Assembly (NCBI GenBank): GCA_944548615.1
Contig: OX155960.1
Span: 32,067,177 to 32,131,176 of the forward strand
Length of the DNA stretch: 64,000 nucleotides
Direction: 5' to 3'
Source of the DNA: Micropterix aruncella
Taxonomy: Eukaryota > Arthropoda > Insecta > Lepidoptera > Micropterigidae
In this document: positions 14,064-25,100 of the stretch, one piece after another
Layout: the number at the start of each line of letters is the position of its first letter
Numbering within the stretch: the stretch's first letter is position 1
Position numbers and translations under genes: made by a program
The notes under the pieces: model-generated
What the model was told of the DNA's origin: nothing
The model's database searches: none
Seen by the model: the letters and a program-made list of their open reading frames with translations, nothing else

Positions 14064-14097
14064 GTGCGACAGATAGTCGTAAGACTATCTGTCGCAC
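14064..14097. repeat. Perfect 15 bp stem hairpin
   Basis: GTGCGACAGATAGTC, a 4-base loop (GTAA), then GACTATCTGTCGCAC. Function unknown; no gene adjoins it. Confidence 0.7.
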
Positions 14098-15427
14098 AAA
14101 CCCCCCTATGTTTACAGCGATCTTGTGTTATATGGAAAGAAGAAGTGTTAAAAAACCTGGTTGAAACACGGTATCATAATTCCGGGATCATACTTTCCCA
14201 AATTCAGTCTTAATGAAAAGTCATACAACGCCTCGTTGTTCTAAGTTCTAGTCTATAATAATCAAGATGTTCAGATTTAATTTTCAAATTCTTCATTTCC
14301 TACCCATTATTTAAAATATTAACTATTAAACTTCTAAACCACTAAATATATTTAGAAATGACTAACAACAAAGTTAGAAACATAATTGGCAGGATTCCAA
14401 GGCGTTTTGTTTTCCATTCTAACAATAATAATAATAGAAGTATACAAATTAATTAGTATACATTTTTAATTCAAAACTCGTTGTAGGTGATCAAAATAAA
14501 CGACACACACACGCACACACAAAAAGTCACACAGAGTGTACCTATTTGTCCATAAATCATTTTTTGGACTCCCAGGATCTTAAAATGTGGAGATCCGATG
14601 AAAAAGCGAATTCTAAATTTTTGTCGAAAACAAGGCTTTTTCAGTTTACTTACCTCGTGTATCGTGATGTATTTTTGCTGGAAAGTAAAAACACGTTTCA
14701 ACCACAGAGGCAAAAGTTCCCTGTCTGCAGTTAGCCATTTAATTATTTAGGATGAAATAATATTGAATTTTCTTCAAATTGATTTTCGAATTTGAGTTTC
14801 CACTAACAACTCGTGGGTTTTTCACTCAAGAATGAAAATTGAGGGAACACTCTAATTCGAAAATAACGAAAATCGTAATATAACTCCATCTAAACAAATA
14901 TAAATCAGGACCTGACAAAACCAAGTCAGCAACCTTCGGATTATATTTTACTAATTTGATGTGTTGTTCTGATTTTCGGGAGTAGTGTCTATCGCTGTCA
15001 GTTACTTATACTAGGTAGACACAGGTATCTATGCCATGTTCATTGGCTAAGCCAGTATTTTATCACATTTTCCAGAGGTTAATCAAATGTTATTTGTTCG
15101 GCATATTATTGATGTTGAGAAAATCAATAAACTGATAATGGGTGTAATTACATAAGGCAAAGCAAGCGTTTTGTGGTATCTTCAATTCGTGATTACCTAC
15201 CCGTAAACGGGTCCGCAATAAAGAACACAAATAAGATGTTTGACAAGTTTATGAAGTAAAGTATCATATAAATTTTTATTATATGTTATGTTACTAGTAA
15301 CCGCCAATTGAAAATATTCTAACACGCTTGCTTTGCCATAAAACATAAAACATTACAAAAAAATAACATAAAACATTACGAATTAACCCTCCAGCAGTCT
15401 TTTAATAAGGAAATAAATCCATTTCAA

Positions 15428-15865
15428 TTATAGCTTAAGGGCATTTAAATCGGCCCTTGATACATTTATTTTATCTAAAACTATACTATCTTTGTGATGA
15501 TTGCTGATCAGTTTAAAGCAAAGAATCAGTTTAAAGCAAGATNNNNNNNNNNNNNNNNNNNNNNNNNNNNNNNNNNNNNNNNNNNNNNNNNNNNNNNNNN
15601 NNNNNNNNNNNNNNNNNNNNNNNNNNNNNNNNNNNNNNNNNNNNNNNNNNNNNNNNNNNNNNNNNNNNNNNNNNNNNNNNNNNNNNNNNNNNNNNNNNNN
15701 NNNNNNNNNNNNNNNNNNNNNNNNNNNNNNNNNNNNNNNNNNAGACACGAATTCCCAGTCCAATTCACGCATTTTATAATCGATGGCAGCTTATTGAATA
15801 AGCGATTACTTAACACTGCTTTTGTTCGTCGCTCCCATACACGTTGTTATGTTTCTGCATCGTAG
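15428..15865 (-). pseudogene. Possible LINE C-terminal remnant spanning the gap
   Basis: On the minus strand the right flank reads TKAVLSNRLFNKLPSIIKC and the left flank continues to a stop near 15428. The pattern resembles the final segment of non-LTR polyproteins (x-NxLP-x-x-I). The central 200 bases are N, so continuity cannot be judged. Confidence 0.3.
15543..15742. other. Assembly gap (200 N)
   Basis: Exactly 200 undetermined bases. The left edge carries two adjacent copies of ATCAGTTTAAAGCAA, suggesting the assembler stopped in a tandem or dispersed repeat. Confidence 0.99.
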
Positions 15866-16225
15866 GAAGGGTTTACCGGAATTCTTTGCCTGTGAGAGGT
15901 TGATATATTTACAGAAGCCATCCCTCAAGAAATATTCCAATACTATCCTATTTATTTATTTATTTATTTAATATAATTATATAATGAATTTATACATCGC
16001 TTCGAAAATTGAAATATACACTTGAATGTCAGTGAATGCCTTTCAGCGTTTTAAAACGCCTATATGATCATGTTTACATCGCTATTAGATACATGCTAGA
16101 TAGCAACTATGAAAAATTATAAAGGTTTCTCAATTGTATTCGTGGAATATTCATGTTGCTTATATTTATGCTTGATGCATAAAACAATATAAAGGACCCA
16201 ATACCGATCCGACAGACAAAGTTAT

Positions 16226-16545
16226 TTTTTTACACGACTGCCCAATAAAAAAGGAGTGTAATGTGTTCAGGGTTCATCTATGTATGTTTTCCGTTTCTTT
16301 ATTCCACCATTACTTCGAAACTATTGTACCGATTTAGAAGTGTGTAGTATTGTTAGAATCGTTATGTAATCCCGAGTGACATAGGGTACATTAACTGTCC
16401 AAATATCAGTAAGTAGATGTCTAAATGTCCAAATGTCGTTAAATTAACATAAATATATAGTGTTTATTGTCAAATGAAAGATCTGATTGAACATATTCCG
16501 GAAATACACACGTAGCTATATGGATAAACACATAAACCATAAATA
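16226..16545 (-). repeat. Dispersed repeat family B, copy 1
   Basis: Starts with TACACGACTGCCCAATAAAA and contains CCCGAGTGACATAGGGTACA. It is the reverse complement of copies at 21411-21727 and 22978-23288, aligning over about 310 bp with scattered differences. No coding capacity; probably a non-autonomous element. Confidence 0.75.
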
Positions 16546-16603
16546 TTTCATTAAAAAACGTAATAAAAATAATTTTGTAGTAATAAAATTCGTAATAAAA
16601 TTA

Positions 16604-16790
16604 ATTATTTATTTTTATTTATTTATTTATTTATTGGAATTATCAAAATAACCATTACAATAAGTATAATATTAAAACAAATGGCAAAAACTTTCCTCTT
16701 TCATTCACTGGCTAGTGCTGCCCAACTGGATATATCCGTTCCAGGGCAAGCAATTTATATAATTACATTTAAAACGAGGGTCGATGAATC
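16604..16790 (-). repeat. LINE-type 3' tail with (TTTA)n
   Basis: A run of TTTA units followed by unique sequence, as expected for the 3' end of a minus-strand non-LTR element with a simple-repeat tail. No coding sequence follows. Confidence 0.4.
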
Positions 16791-18261
16791 AACCAAGCAC
16801 AATAAAAAAAAATAATAATTAAAAAATATATATAATAATAATAAATATACCTATGTAATTAATATTTTTTTTTATAAAAATTACAATATTATATAGGAAA
16901 TAGAAATACTAAATACTTTACTTTCGTATACAATAGTAAAGTATTTCATATTTCGTATACGATAGTACAATAGTTTACTTTCTGTAATGCAGTCGTGTTT
17001 ATTATTCTTTTTAATATATTATTTATCTAATTTATTTAAATAATGCACAATATTATTATTATGAATGTAAATATTACAATCTGAGGTACATTAGCACCAT
17101 TAGAGGCATCATTATTAACCAAAGCAAAAAATAGAGTACTGCAGCCCAGTATATTCATTAAATCAACGCCGCCTAACTAGGCCTAGGCCAGTAATAAGTA
17201 AGCAACGGCTTGAGCATACGTGAAATGACATCATTATCAAATCTAATAATATTAAAAGAAAAACAATAATAACAATAATAATATACATTATGTGTGTATT
17301 AAATGTGTAGCTATCTTTTTACTAAGTCATGATTCTCATAGGCTACCTAAGAATTAATTGCAAATGGTTATTTCTTCATTAACAACATTATAAAAAGACG
17401 CGGCCCGAGAAAGATATTTGGCAATATTTGAAAATTTTTAGACCGCAACCGAAATAAAATCGAGAAACGAGTCGACGTTGCTATCAAATATTTTGAAGAT
17501 TATTTCAATATCGCATGTGCGCCAATGCATAGTACCGCAAGCACAAATCGAGATTGTGGAATCCTTCGAATCTATATTCTTTTAAAATTTCGTGTCTGTT
17601 CGCGCTGCCCGCGCTGCTTCAAACATAACACCGAACAAATGAAACAGAACTGATGTATGACAGGTTCCTGCTAAACACTTCACACTTTGGACTGGTTTCG
17701 CTTGATGCACTGGCCTCCATTGTCAAACCGCTTGTTTACCCGATTGCACTTTAAGGATATGATAAATTTCGGGGCCGATGCATTTATAATACTGTAACTG
17801 GATTTTAAACAGCTAAACAGTGCGTGTAAACTCTTTTGTAATTGCACAGTGCCAATGATTATGATTGACAAGTAGACGCGGTTTACGTGGGGAAGGGACA
17901 ATATGGACATTCTCTTCCCCTCTCCTCCACACCCCCGCCCAAAACCACACTTTTCTAACAACATCCGGGTTAAAACCCAATAAGCCATAAGGGGCTGAAA
18001 ATGTTGCTGAAAACCTCCACCACGAAAATGCACCATAAACCCTTCTTGAAACCCTTCTTTAGGTAAAACTCCGACCTCGACCGTTTCCAACAATTTATTC
18101 TTAACTTTGATCGCAGCGTGGCTGCTTTCCTCCTTAGAGACGAAGTTTCGCTTTGGCGTTTGGACATAAGAAAGAACATACGGAAACTTCAGATATTCCT
18201 ACAACTGCTTCAATATTGGTCAGTAAAGAAAAGTATGAATTTCCGATAATATATCAATTTC
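16791..18261. other. AT-rich stretch, no gene seen
   Basis: Open frames at 17680-18179 (minus) have no recognisable domain. The AT-rich background includes TAA and ATT microsatellite-like patches. Confidence 0.4.
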
Positions 18262-18365
18262 TACAGATCCTTGAAAGGCTTCCTGTGACAAGTTCATCTG
18301 CCGACAGGTCCCTTAAAACCTTCCTTAGATCGTCGTGTTTGACAGTTCCCTCTTTGATCTTGCTT
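18262..18365 (+). repeat. Dispersed repeat family C, copy 1
   Basis: ATCCTTGAAAGGCTTCCTGT..GACAGGTCCCTTAAAACCTT is repeated at 20126-20212 in the same orientation with a few differences. Copy 2 directly abuts the large TA array. Confidence 0.65.
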
Positions 18366-18594
18366 TTATGTACGTCCGCAGGGTTATAAAAGGGCCACAC
18401 TAAAAGTTTCCAGAATGAATAAGAAAAAAATACAGACATGCAATACTTAAAATGACACCTCAATAAAAAACCAAATACAAGTTCGATGAAATAGACTTTA
18501 TTCTACAGACAAAGAGTTCCATTTTCAAATGTAGTAGTTTTATTTTATTTTTTTAAAAGTAAGTGGCCAGTTCCGAAAACTTTTCACACATTAT

Positions 18595-19011
18595 ATGTAT
18601 AATATATTAGTAGAAAAAAAACAACATGGTCCATATGCTAGAAGGCAAGTAGAAGGATATCCGTTACAACAAAACAAGCAAAGTTTTGGATCCTCGCCTT
18701 TTAAGAGTAGGTACTCCGATGCTGTAAAAGTACTAAACCGATTTCAGGGGTTTCTGTACTCGAAGCAGTACGGATACTATCCATTCGTATATCCGAGTAA
18801 TTTTCCACGCGGTATATTTGGGGTCAACTCTCTTTGTTTACAGAGAGAAACACACATGATCTTACATATCCACCGTATACTAAATGGAAAACTCTCGACC
18901 GAATTGGCTTCTTCATGCCCGATAACTACGTTCGCCGAAAATCTTACGTACTCTTGGTGGAGCAATTCTCTTGCAGGAATGTCATATATAGATGACAGAT
19001 ATCTTTATTAA
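18595..19011 (+). pseudogene. LINE C-terminal fragment
   Basis: An open frame of 138 codons. Residues about 45-105 read LNRFQGFLYSKQYGYYP, then PRGIFGVNSLCLQRET and HRILNGKLSTEL. This is the pattern of the helical region downstream of RT in Jockey/CR1-like elements, where F-x-x-x-L-Y-x-K-x-x-G-x-Y-P and SL-x-x-R-R are typical. No RT catalytic motifs are present and the start and end are not natural. Best read as a decayed fragment; it lies about 240 bp upstream of the first cuticle gene. Confidence 0.5.
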
Positions 19012-19179
19012 TAAGATATATTTAGAAGTCCACATATATAGTACAACAGATATATTACCAAATTCGTCAAATGATTCGATTACTCGTTAATTAACAGATA
19101 ACAATAATAATAACTGGCACATGAAATGAACTTGAAATTGTTGTAATGACTTTGCACCAGGAATTTACGTTCTCTCGGG

Positions 19180-19252
19180 TATAAATAGCAAGCGGCTGAC
19201 CAATAACGGTATCACTTACTCAAAGTCCACAGACCACTTGATATCAATCATC
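19180..19252 (+). promoter_or_regulatory. Core promoter and leader of cuticle gene 1
   Basis: TATAAATA at 19180-19187; initiator-like ATCACTT at 19211-19217, 31 bp downstream; leader motif CACAGACCACTTG at 19228-19240, shared with other genes of the cluster. The segment from about 19050 is duplicated upstream of the gene at 26970. Confidence 0.8.
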
Positions 19253-19894
19253 ATGAATAAGCTGGTGGTGTTCTTCGTTGTTGTGGCGGCAGTCGCTGAG
19301 GCGTCCTACTTCGGTGGACCGATCGCTTATCACAGCGCACTTCTGGGACCCGCTGCCGTCTCTCATCAGTCCAGGGTGGATGTGCACTCCAGCCCTTTGA
19401 TCCACGGATACCACGGAATCCACGGAATCCACGCGCCGCTTGCCTACAGCGCGCCCCTAATCCACGGCGCCGCCATCGGCGCTCTTCCTCCCCACCACCC
19501 GGCCACCATCCTGACCCCTCATGGTGTGCCACTGGACACCATTGACGTCGTCGCCGCCCGCGCCCAGCACTTCCAGGCCAAGGCCCTCGCCTCGCACGGA
19601 CTCCACTACCTGAAGAAGAGGTCTCTGCTCGCCGACCCGTTGGCTTATTCGTCTCTGGCTTACTCCGGTTACGGCAGCCCGCTCCTGAGCCACCATCACC
19701 TTCCACTGGCGTACGGTGCACCAGCGCTGGTAGCACCGCACGGACAGCTCGCCTTGGGCCCTCACCAGCCAGCCACCGTTTTGTCCCCCCGTGGAGTGCC
19801 ACTGGACACCATCGATGTGGTCAACGCCCGTGCTGCCCATTATCAAGCCAAAGCCCTCGCCGGCCACGATGCTCTTGTTTCTGGATGGTATTAA
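19253..19894 (+). CDS. Secreted cuticle-type protein 1 (retinin-like motif, 18-residue motifs)
   Basis: A 213-residue secreted protein, probably structural in cuticle. The signal peptide is MNKLVVFFVVVAAVAEA. The mature part is rich in Ala, Tyr, His and Pro. It has one retinin-like block (AAVSHQSRVDVHSSPLI), one YLKKR site at about residue 125, and two copies of a 30-residue C-terminal-type block (HPATILTPHGVPLDTIDVV.ARAQH..AKALA and QPATVLSPRGVPLDTIDVV.ARAAH..AKALA), resembling the 18-residue motif known from Tenebrio-type cuticle proteins. The chosen start is the ATG at 19253, because it lies just after the leader motif and begins the signal peptide; an in-frame upstream TTG is unlikely. 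No intron. AATAAA lies at 19946-19951. The protein differs from the copy at 26970 at only three residues. Confidence 0.88.
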   Translation: MNKLVVFFVVVAAVAEASYFGGPIAYHSALLGPAAVSHQSRVDVHSSPLIHGYHGIHGIHAPLAYSAPLIHGAAIGALPPHHPATILTPHGVPLDTIDVVAARAQHFQAKALASHGLHYLKKRSLLADPLAYSSLAYSGYGSPLLSHHHLPLAYGAPALVAPHGQLALGPHQPATVLSPRGVPLDTIDVVNARAAHYQAKALAGHDALVSGWY

Positions 19895-20125
19895 ATAGTC
19901 CACAAAAATCATCTCTATTGTGTTAGTGTGTGATATGTGATATGAAATAAAACGTCCATGCCTAACTTAATATTTGAATAAACAAGTCTTTTTTACCCAG
20001 GAATTGCATGCCTTCTTTATTTATTAACAGACTTAAAAAAAAAATTGGAGTCGGTTTTTTTTGGTTAAAATTTTGTGATTATACATACATATACATTATA
20101 CATTGGAATGTCACGGAATAAGATT

Positions 20126-20212
20126 TTCCGATCCTTGCAACGCTTTCTGTGACAAATGCATCTGCCGACAGGTCCTTAAAACCTTCCTCTGATCGACGTG
20201 TTTGAGAGTCAC
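20126..20212 (+). repeat. Dispersed repeat family C, copy 2
   Basis: CTTTCTGTGACAAATGCATC..GACAGGTCCTTAAAACCTTC matches 18262-18365. It ends at the start of the TA array. Confidence 0.65.
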
Positions 20213-20215
20213 ACA

Positions 20216-20947
<732 letters not shown>

Positions 20948-21410
20948 GTGTGTGTAGAATAGACGAGTACATCAACAAAACACGATCGCACCGCAAAGTG
21001 GGCAGTTAAAAAAATCTGACAACGCTTATATCGCGTAGCAAAGACGCGCAGGCTGAAAATGGCCAACCTTCGTATACTTTTATAACAATGATACCGTTAG
21101 TCAAATCAAAAAGTTTGGTAACCATTTTCTCTTAAAAAATATATGTTTGTAACGATCTCTTGTCGCGGGGCCCCTAAAAGTCGTGGGCCCATAGGCAGGT
21201 GTCTAATTGCCTATTGGATTATCCGGCACTGCAAATGATTCATTTTATACGGCATGATTATTTTTTTTATGAAAGGCGCGCTAGCTACATGGATTTAGAA
21301 TCTGCATTCTCAGACAAATATACAGAACAAGTAAATATATTTATAATATAAAAAACACGACTGCCGTCTGAGAAATTAAACTAGGTTTTTTATGAAACAT
21401 TTGTAGTTTA

Positions 21411-21727
21411 TGCATTTATCCATATATGTACATGTGTATTTCCGGACTATACTCAATCAGAATTTCAATTGACCCGAGACACGATATATTTATATTAATT
21501 TATTGACATTTGGACATTATTGACATTTAGTCAACTACTTACTTAATATTTGGATAGTTAATGTACCCTATGACACTCGGGATGACATAACGATTCTAAC
21601 AATACCACATACTTGTAAATCAGTTCGATTGTTTAGGAGTTATGGTGGAATAAAAAACGGAAAACATACATAGATGAACCCTGAACACATTACACTCCTT
21701 TTTTGTTGGACTGCCGTGTAAAAAGAC
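21411..21727 (+). repeat. Dispersed repeat family B, copy 2
   Basis: Contains ATGTACCCTATGACACTCGG and ends TTGGACTGCCGTGTAAAAAG. Homologous to 16226-16545 (inverted) and 22978-23288 (direct). An ACACGACTGCCG word just upstream at 21356 may mark the other end. Confidence 0.75.
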
Positions 21728-22491
21728 GCACTCGAATGCTCATTATTAAGAAATTATTCGTTTTTTTTATAATTGTTTAATACGTAAAAATAACCGTAGC
21801 TAAGCTTTCTCGAGAATTATGGAAATTATGGAAGATATTACTGAAAAGAGAGTTTGTGTCATGGGACAAAATGCATATGGACGAAAATCAAAGGGCAAAG
21901 CGGAATCGTAAATGGGTAGGTTAATTGTCTTTTTTTTGTAAAGGTATAAATGGGATTCTGGAAACAGCTTTCTAAACTAGGTACCTGTATATATGTGTAC
22001 TTAAAACATTATATCAGATACTGGAAGAAAATCCATTCGCTATATTCAGAATTAAAATCATTGTTTACAAAGATTTTTCACTATTTTACTAGCTGTCTGT
22101 GATTGATTGTTTGATGCCAATGTTTAGTTTTGAAACAACTGCTGCTAATTTTATGTAGGCTTAAGTTAATTCGTAACACTAATATTGAACTTGAATATGT
22201 TAATTACGGAACACTTAGACAGAATTAGCGCACGCGAGAATATTAATAATAGCATTCGCTGTAACAGCGCTATCGGACTGCATTTCTGAACTAGAACTAG
22301 CAAGAATTTATAAGTTTATAATATACGAATGATGACCTTAATGTCCACCTTAAAATAGAATAGAAAAGGGGGAGAAGTAGAGAAGATTTAAAAACAAGTT
22401 AACATATTAAAAGGATTAAAAACACGACTGCCGTTACAAAAAGTGAACTACTGTATTTATAATTATTTTTATTACGTTTTTTTATATAATA

Positions 22492-22711
22492 CTAGCTGCG
22501 CCCAGCGGTCTCACCCGCGTGGTGACGGAAAATTGTGATAATGATGATAGAAAACCATATATCTTTATAAATTATAGCCTATCTGTTATTCTGATGTATA
22601 AGCTATATTATTGTAAAGTTTCATCAAAATCCATTCAGTAGTTTTTGCGTGAAAGAGTAACAAACATCCATACATACATACAAACTTTCGCGTTTATAAT
22701 ATTGGTAGGAT
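22492..22711 (-). mobile_element. Lep1-like non-autonomous Helitron, copy 1
   Basis: On the minus strand it starts TCCTACC-AATATTATAAACGCG and ends GGGCGCAGCTAG, the TC...CTAG ends of a Helitron. The middle carries the hallmark TTACTCTTTCACGCAAAAAC and GTGATGGAAAATT-type sequence known from Lep1 elements. No coding capacity. A 5'-end partial copy follows at 22800-22961. Confidence 0.8.
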
Positions 22712-22799
22712 AGTAGGATAGAATTTAAATTTCGAATGTCAATTTCTTAGATTTTTTTCCTACTTACTTGACAGTTATCGTTATATTTTAGATAATTCA

Positions 22800-22961
22800 C
22801 ACTATATCTTTATAAATTATAGCCCATGTGTTATTCTGATGTGTAAGCTATATTATTGTAAAGTTTCATCAAAATCCATTCAGTAGTTTATGCGTGAAAG
22901 AGTAAGAAACATCCATACATACATACAAACTTTCGCGTTTATAATATTATTATAGTAGGAT
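22800..22961 (-). mobile_element. Lep1-like Helitron, partial copy 2
   Basis: Same family and orientation as 22492-22711, aligned from TAGTAGGA/ATAATATTATAAACGCG to the TATAATTTATAAAGATATAG segment, lacking the CTAG end. Confidence 0.8.
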
Positions 22962-22977
22962 GGATGGTTTATTTATT

Positions 22978-23288
22978 TATCCATATAGATTCATATATAT
23001 TTTCGGAATCTACTCAATTATATATTTTATTTGACACTAAACACGATATATTTATGTTAATTTATTGATATTTTGGAGATGTGGACATTTAGACAACTAT
23101 TTATTAATATTTTGGCAGTTAAAGTATTCTATGACACTTGGGATGACATAACGGTTCTAAAAACACCACAAGCTTTTAAATTCGTTCGAGCGTTTAGAAT
23201 TTATAGTGCAAAAAAAACGGAAAACATAGATAAATTAATCTTGAACACACTACACTCCATTTTTTGTTGGGCAGTCGTGTAAAAAAGG
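22978..23288 (+). repeat. Dispersed repeat family B, copy 3
   Basis: Contains GACACTTGGGATGACATAAC and ends TTGGGCAGTCGTGTAAAAAA. A third copy of the family at 16226-16545 and 21411-21727. A 69-codon open frame inside it is not a gene. Confidence 0.75.
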
Positions 23289-23849
23289 CTATTTATGTAT
23301 TTGGATTATCAAACGAACTTGGTAAATAAAGGGTATAGGGTAGTAAAGGATGTGTCCAATTTAGAAATACAATATTAAGGACATAGAGCATAACCTGATT
23401 TCTGCAATTACAGTTACACCCATTTTTCCATAGCTATAGATAGAGAGATTCTTAAACTGGGGTATATGTAGATAAAATAATACAGGATTTGAACTATAAG
23501 AATACATGGCCGCAAACACCTTTAGAAGAATTATTAATTAAACACAATCATTGAAAAAATGCCACAGAAACAAAACAATCAACAGTTTACATAACATTTG
23601 AGACAGTACACGCTCATAAATTTCATCTATGTAATGCAATGCATCATTGCTTCATTTCAGTAATATTGTTATTCAGTGTATTCGCAACACCACTGTGTGA
23701 CGAAAAAACCATTTTTTTAATACGGTTATGAAATGTTTGATATTTTTATTGGTTGTTGAAACTTTGCAGTTGTGTGAAGTTCTGACCATCAAACTCATCT
23801 GATGATAGTGGCGAAAGGTAGTCCCAGGAACTACATAACGAGACAAAGC

Positions 23850-23965
23850 ATCACAGCCGTGTTTGGGAATGTTGGCTTGAGATATACTCTGGACATGAAT
23901 GATTTCCAGGGTCTGATGATAAAGCCAGAAGATTGGCACTGGAATTCTATAACGGTACAACTTGT
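23850..23965 (+). repeat. Tandem/satellite-like unit, copy before insertion
   Basis: GAGATATACTCTGGACATGA..TTTCCAGGGTCTGATGAT..GGAATTCTATAACGGTACAA. Further copies of the same about 110 bp unit follow at 24603-24860, so the 23966-24600 segment appears inserted within the array. Confidence 0.6.
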
Positions 23966-23966
23966 T

Positions 23967-24029
23967 GTTTCACCGCTTCGTAAGGGAGAGGTCGCTTGCG
24001 CGGTCCTCTCCCTTACGAAGCGGTGAAAC
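23967..24029. repeat. Perfect 25 bp inverted repeat (hairpin)
   Basis: Arms 23967-23991 and 24005-24029 are perfect reverse complements (core CACCGCTTCGTAAGGGAGAG), with a 13-base GC-rich loop. It marks the left boundary of a GC-rich dispersed element. Confidence 0.9.
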
Positions 24030-24600
24030 GGAGTGCACCGAATCTGTCGCGGACCAAGGCGTCCTTTGCCCGACTCTGAACCGGGATCGGATGGCCAATG
24101 GTCATTTCAAGAGCAGTCGCCGTAGGGTAGACAACTACCCCCGCTCTATAGGAAACAATACAGTTCCCAGACTCCCCCGATTGTTAGTCGGAGAGCACAA
24201 TCGATTGGCTTGCGCCGCTCGGTGCGCAGACCGTCCAGGAGCGCCAGAGGATTGATTCCCAGGGGAGACTGGTTGACCCAGTATCCTACCCAGGCTCGCA
24301 CCCCATGCGTGGAGGCCATCGGATGGGTGTTGACCCGTGAGTGTGACCGACCCTGAAACAGAATGGGTCTTCGTGACCAACTCAGCAAGGGCCCATTAGC
24401 TCCCGCGCGAGTATCTCGAGCCCGCCGGGTTTATTCCTGGGTCACTCGCGGTAAGGCGTTGGACTCTCACGGGTTGTGACGTAGCTGGACGTAGAATGTA
24501 CTGTCCAAAGTCTTCTACGTTCACTGCAGGGCGACAGAACGACTAATCGTTAAAACGTCCTGTGGTGACGGGCTCGCCCGTTGTAGTTGACACCGCAAGA
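23992..24600 (+). repeat. GC-rich dispersed repeat family D, copy 1
   Basis: Much more GC-rich than its surroundings. AATCTGTCGCGGACC..GGCCAATGGTCATTTCAAGA matches 62150-62235 (AATCTATCGCGGACC..). The end, GGTGACGGGCTCGCCCGTTG, is the inverse of the beginning of the copy at 61830. A short block (AATGGGTCTTCGTGACCAAC) recurs at 49168-49205. No coding sequence recognised. Confidence 0.6.
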
Positions 24601-24602
24601 TG

Positions 24603-24860
24603 TTGGAATCGGATTGAGATATACTCTTCCAGGGTTTGATGATGGAGCCGGTAGGTGGAACTGGAATTCTAAATGGTACAACTTATCTTAGCCGTGTTTG
24701 GGCTTTTTAAATCATTTTGAGGTGTACTCTGTTCATGAATGGTTTCCAGGGTCTGATGACGGAACCGAAAGGTAGGCATCGGAACTCAATAACGGATCAA
24801 TGAATGCTTAGCGTGTTTGGGCTTGTTAGAATCGTGTTGATATATACTCTTATCACAAAT
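24603..24860 (+). repeat. Tandem/satellite-like units after insertion
   Basis: Two full copies and one partial copy of the unit seen at 23850-23965 (TTGAGATATACTCTTCC..TTTGATGATGGAGCCGG; TTTCCAGGGTCTGATGACGG). Confidence 0.55.
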
Positions 24861-24924
24861 GATAAGATTGTGATGACTTTAATGACTTAAAAAACCGTGC
24901 TTCTTAGTTTTTTAAACTATTATT

Positions 24925-25100
24925 TTATAATAATAATAAGAATAATAATTTCTTTATTGTGACCTGTGAGTAGGTCGTACAAAATGGATGGGTACTATTT
25001 TATGATCTATATAATTTACCAATCAGGCGTACAATATTTATTTTTCTATAATTAAATATATTTTCAAGTTGAAGGAAGACAAATCCGAAAAGTATTACGT
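24925..25100 (-). repeat. LINE-type 3' tail with (TAA)n
   Basis: TAATAATAATAAG followed by TTCTTTATTGTGACC resembles a minus-strand retroposon 3' end with a simple repeat tail. No coding sequence attached. Confidence 0.35.

Noticed and set aside
19238..19252. Upstream TTG as start of cuticle gene 1 (likewise 26955 for gene 2)
   Set aside because: Eukaryotic initiation at the ATG five codons later gives the standard signal peptide; the TTG lies in the leader motif.
19251..19912. Antisense open frames of 150-183 codons over cuticle gene 1 (also over gene 2 at 26961-27665)
   Set aside because: Shadows of the GC-rich coding sequence; no signal peptide, promoter or domain, while the sense strand has all of these.
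23962..24388. Open frames on both strands near 24 kb
   Set aside because: Inside repeat family D; no recognisable domain and not conserved as a frame in the copy at 62 kb.
24400..24520. Possible tRNA-derived SINE head
   Set aside because: Words resembling A and B boxes are present, but spacing and sequence do not fit a tRNA fold.
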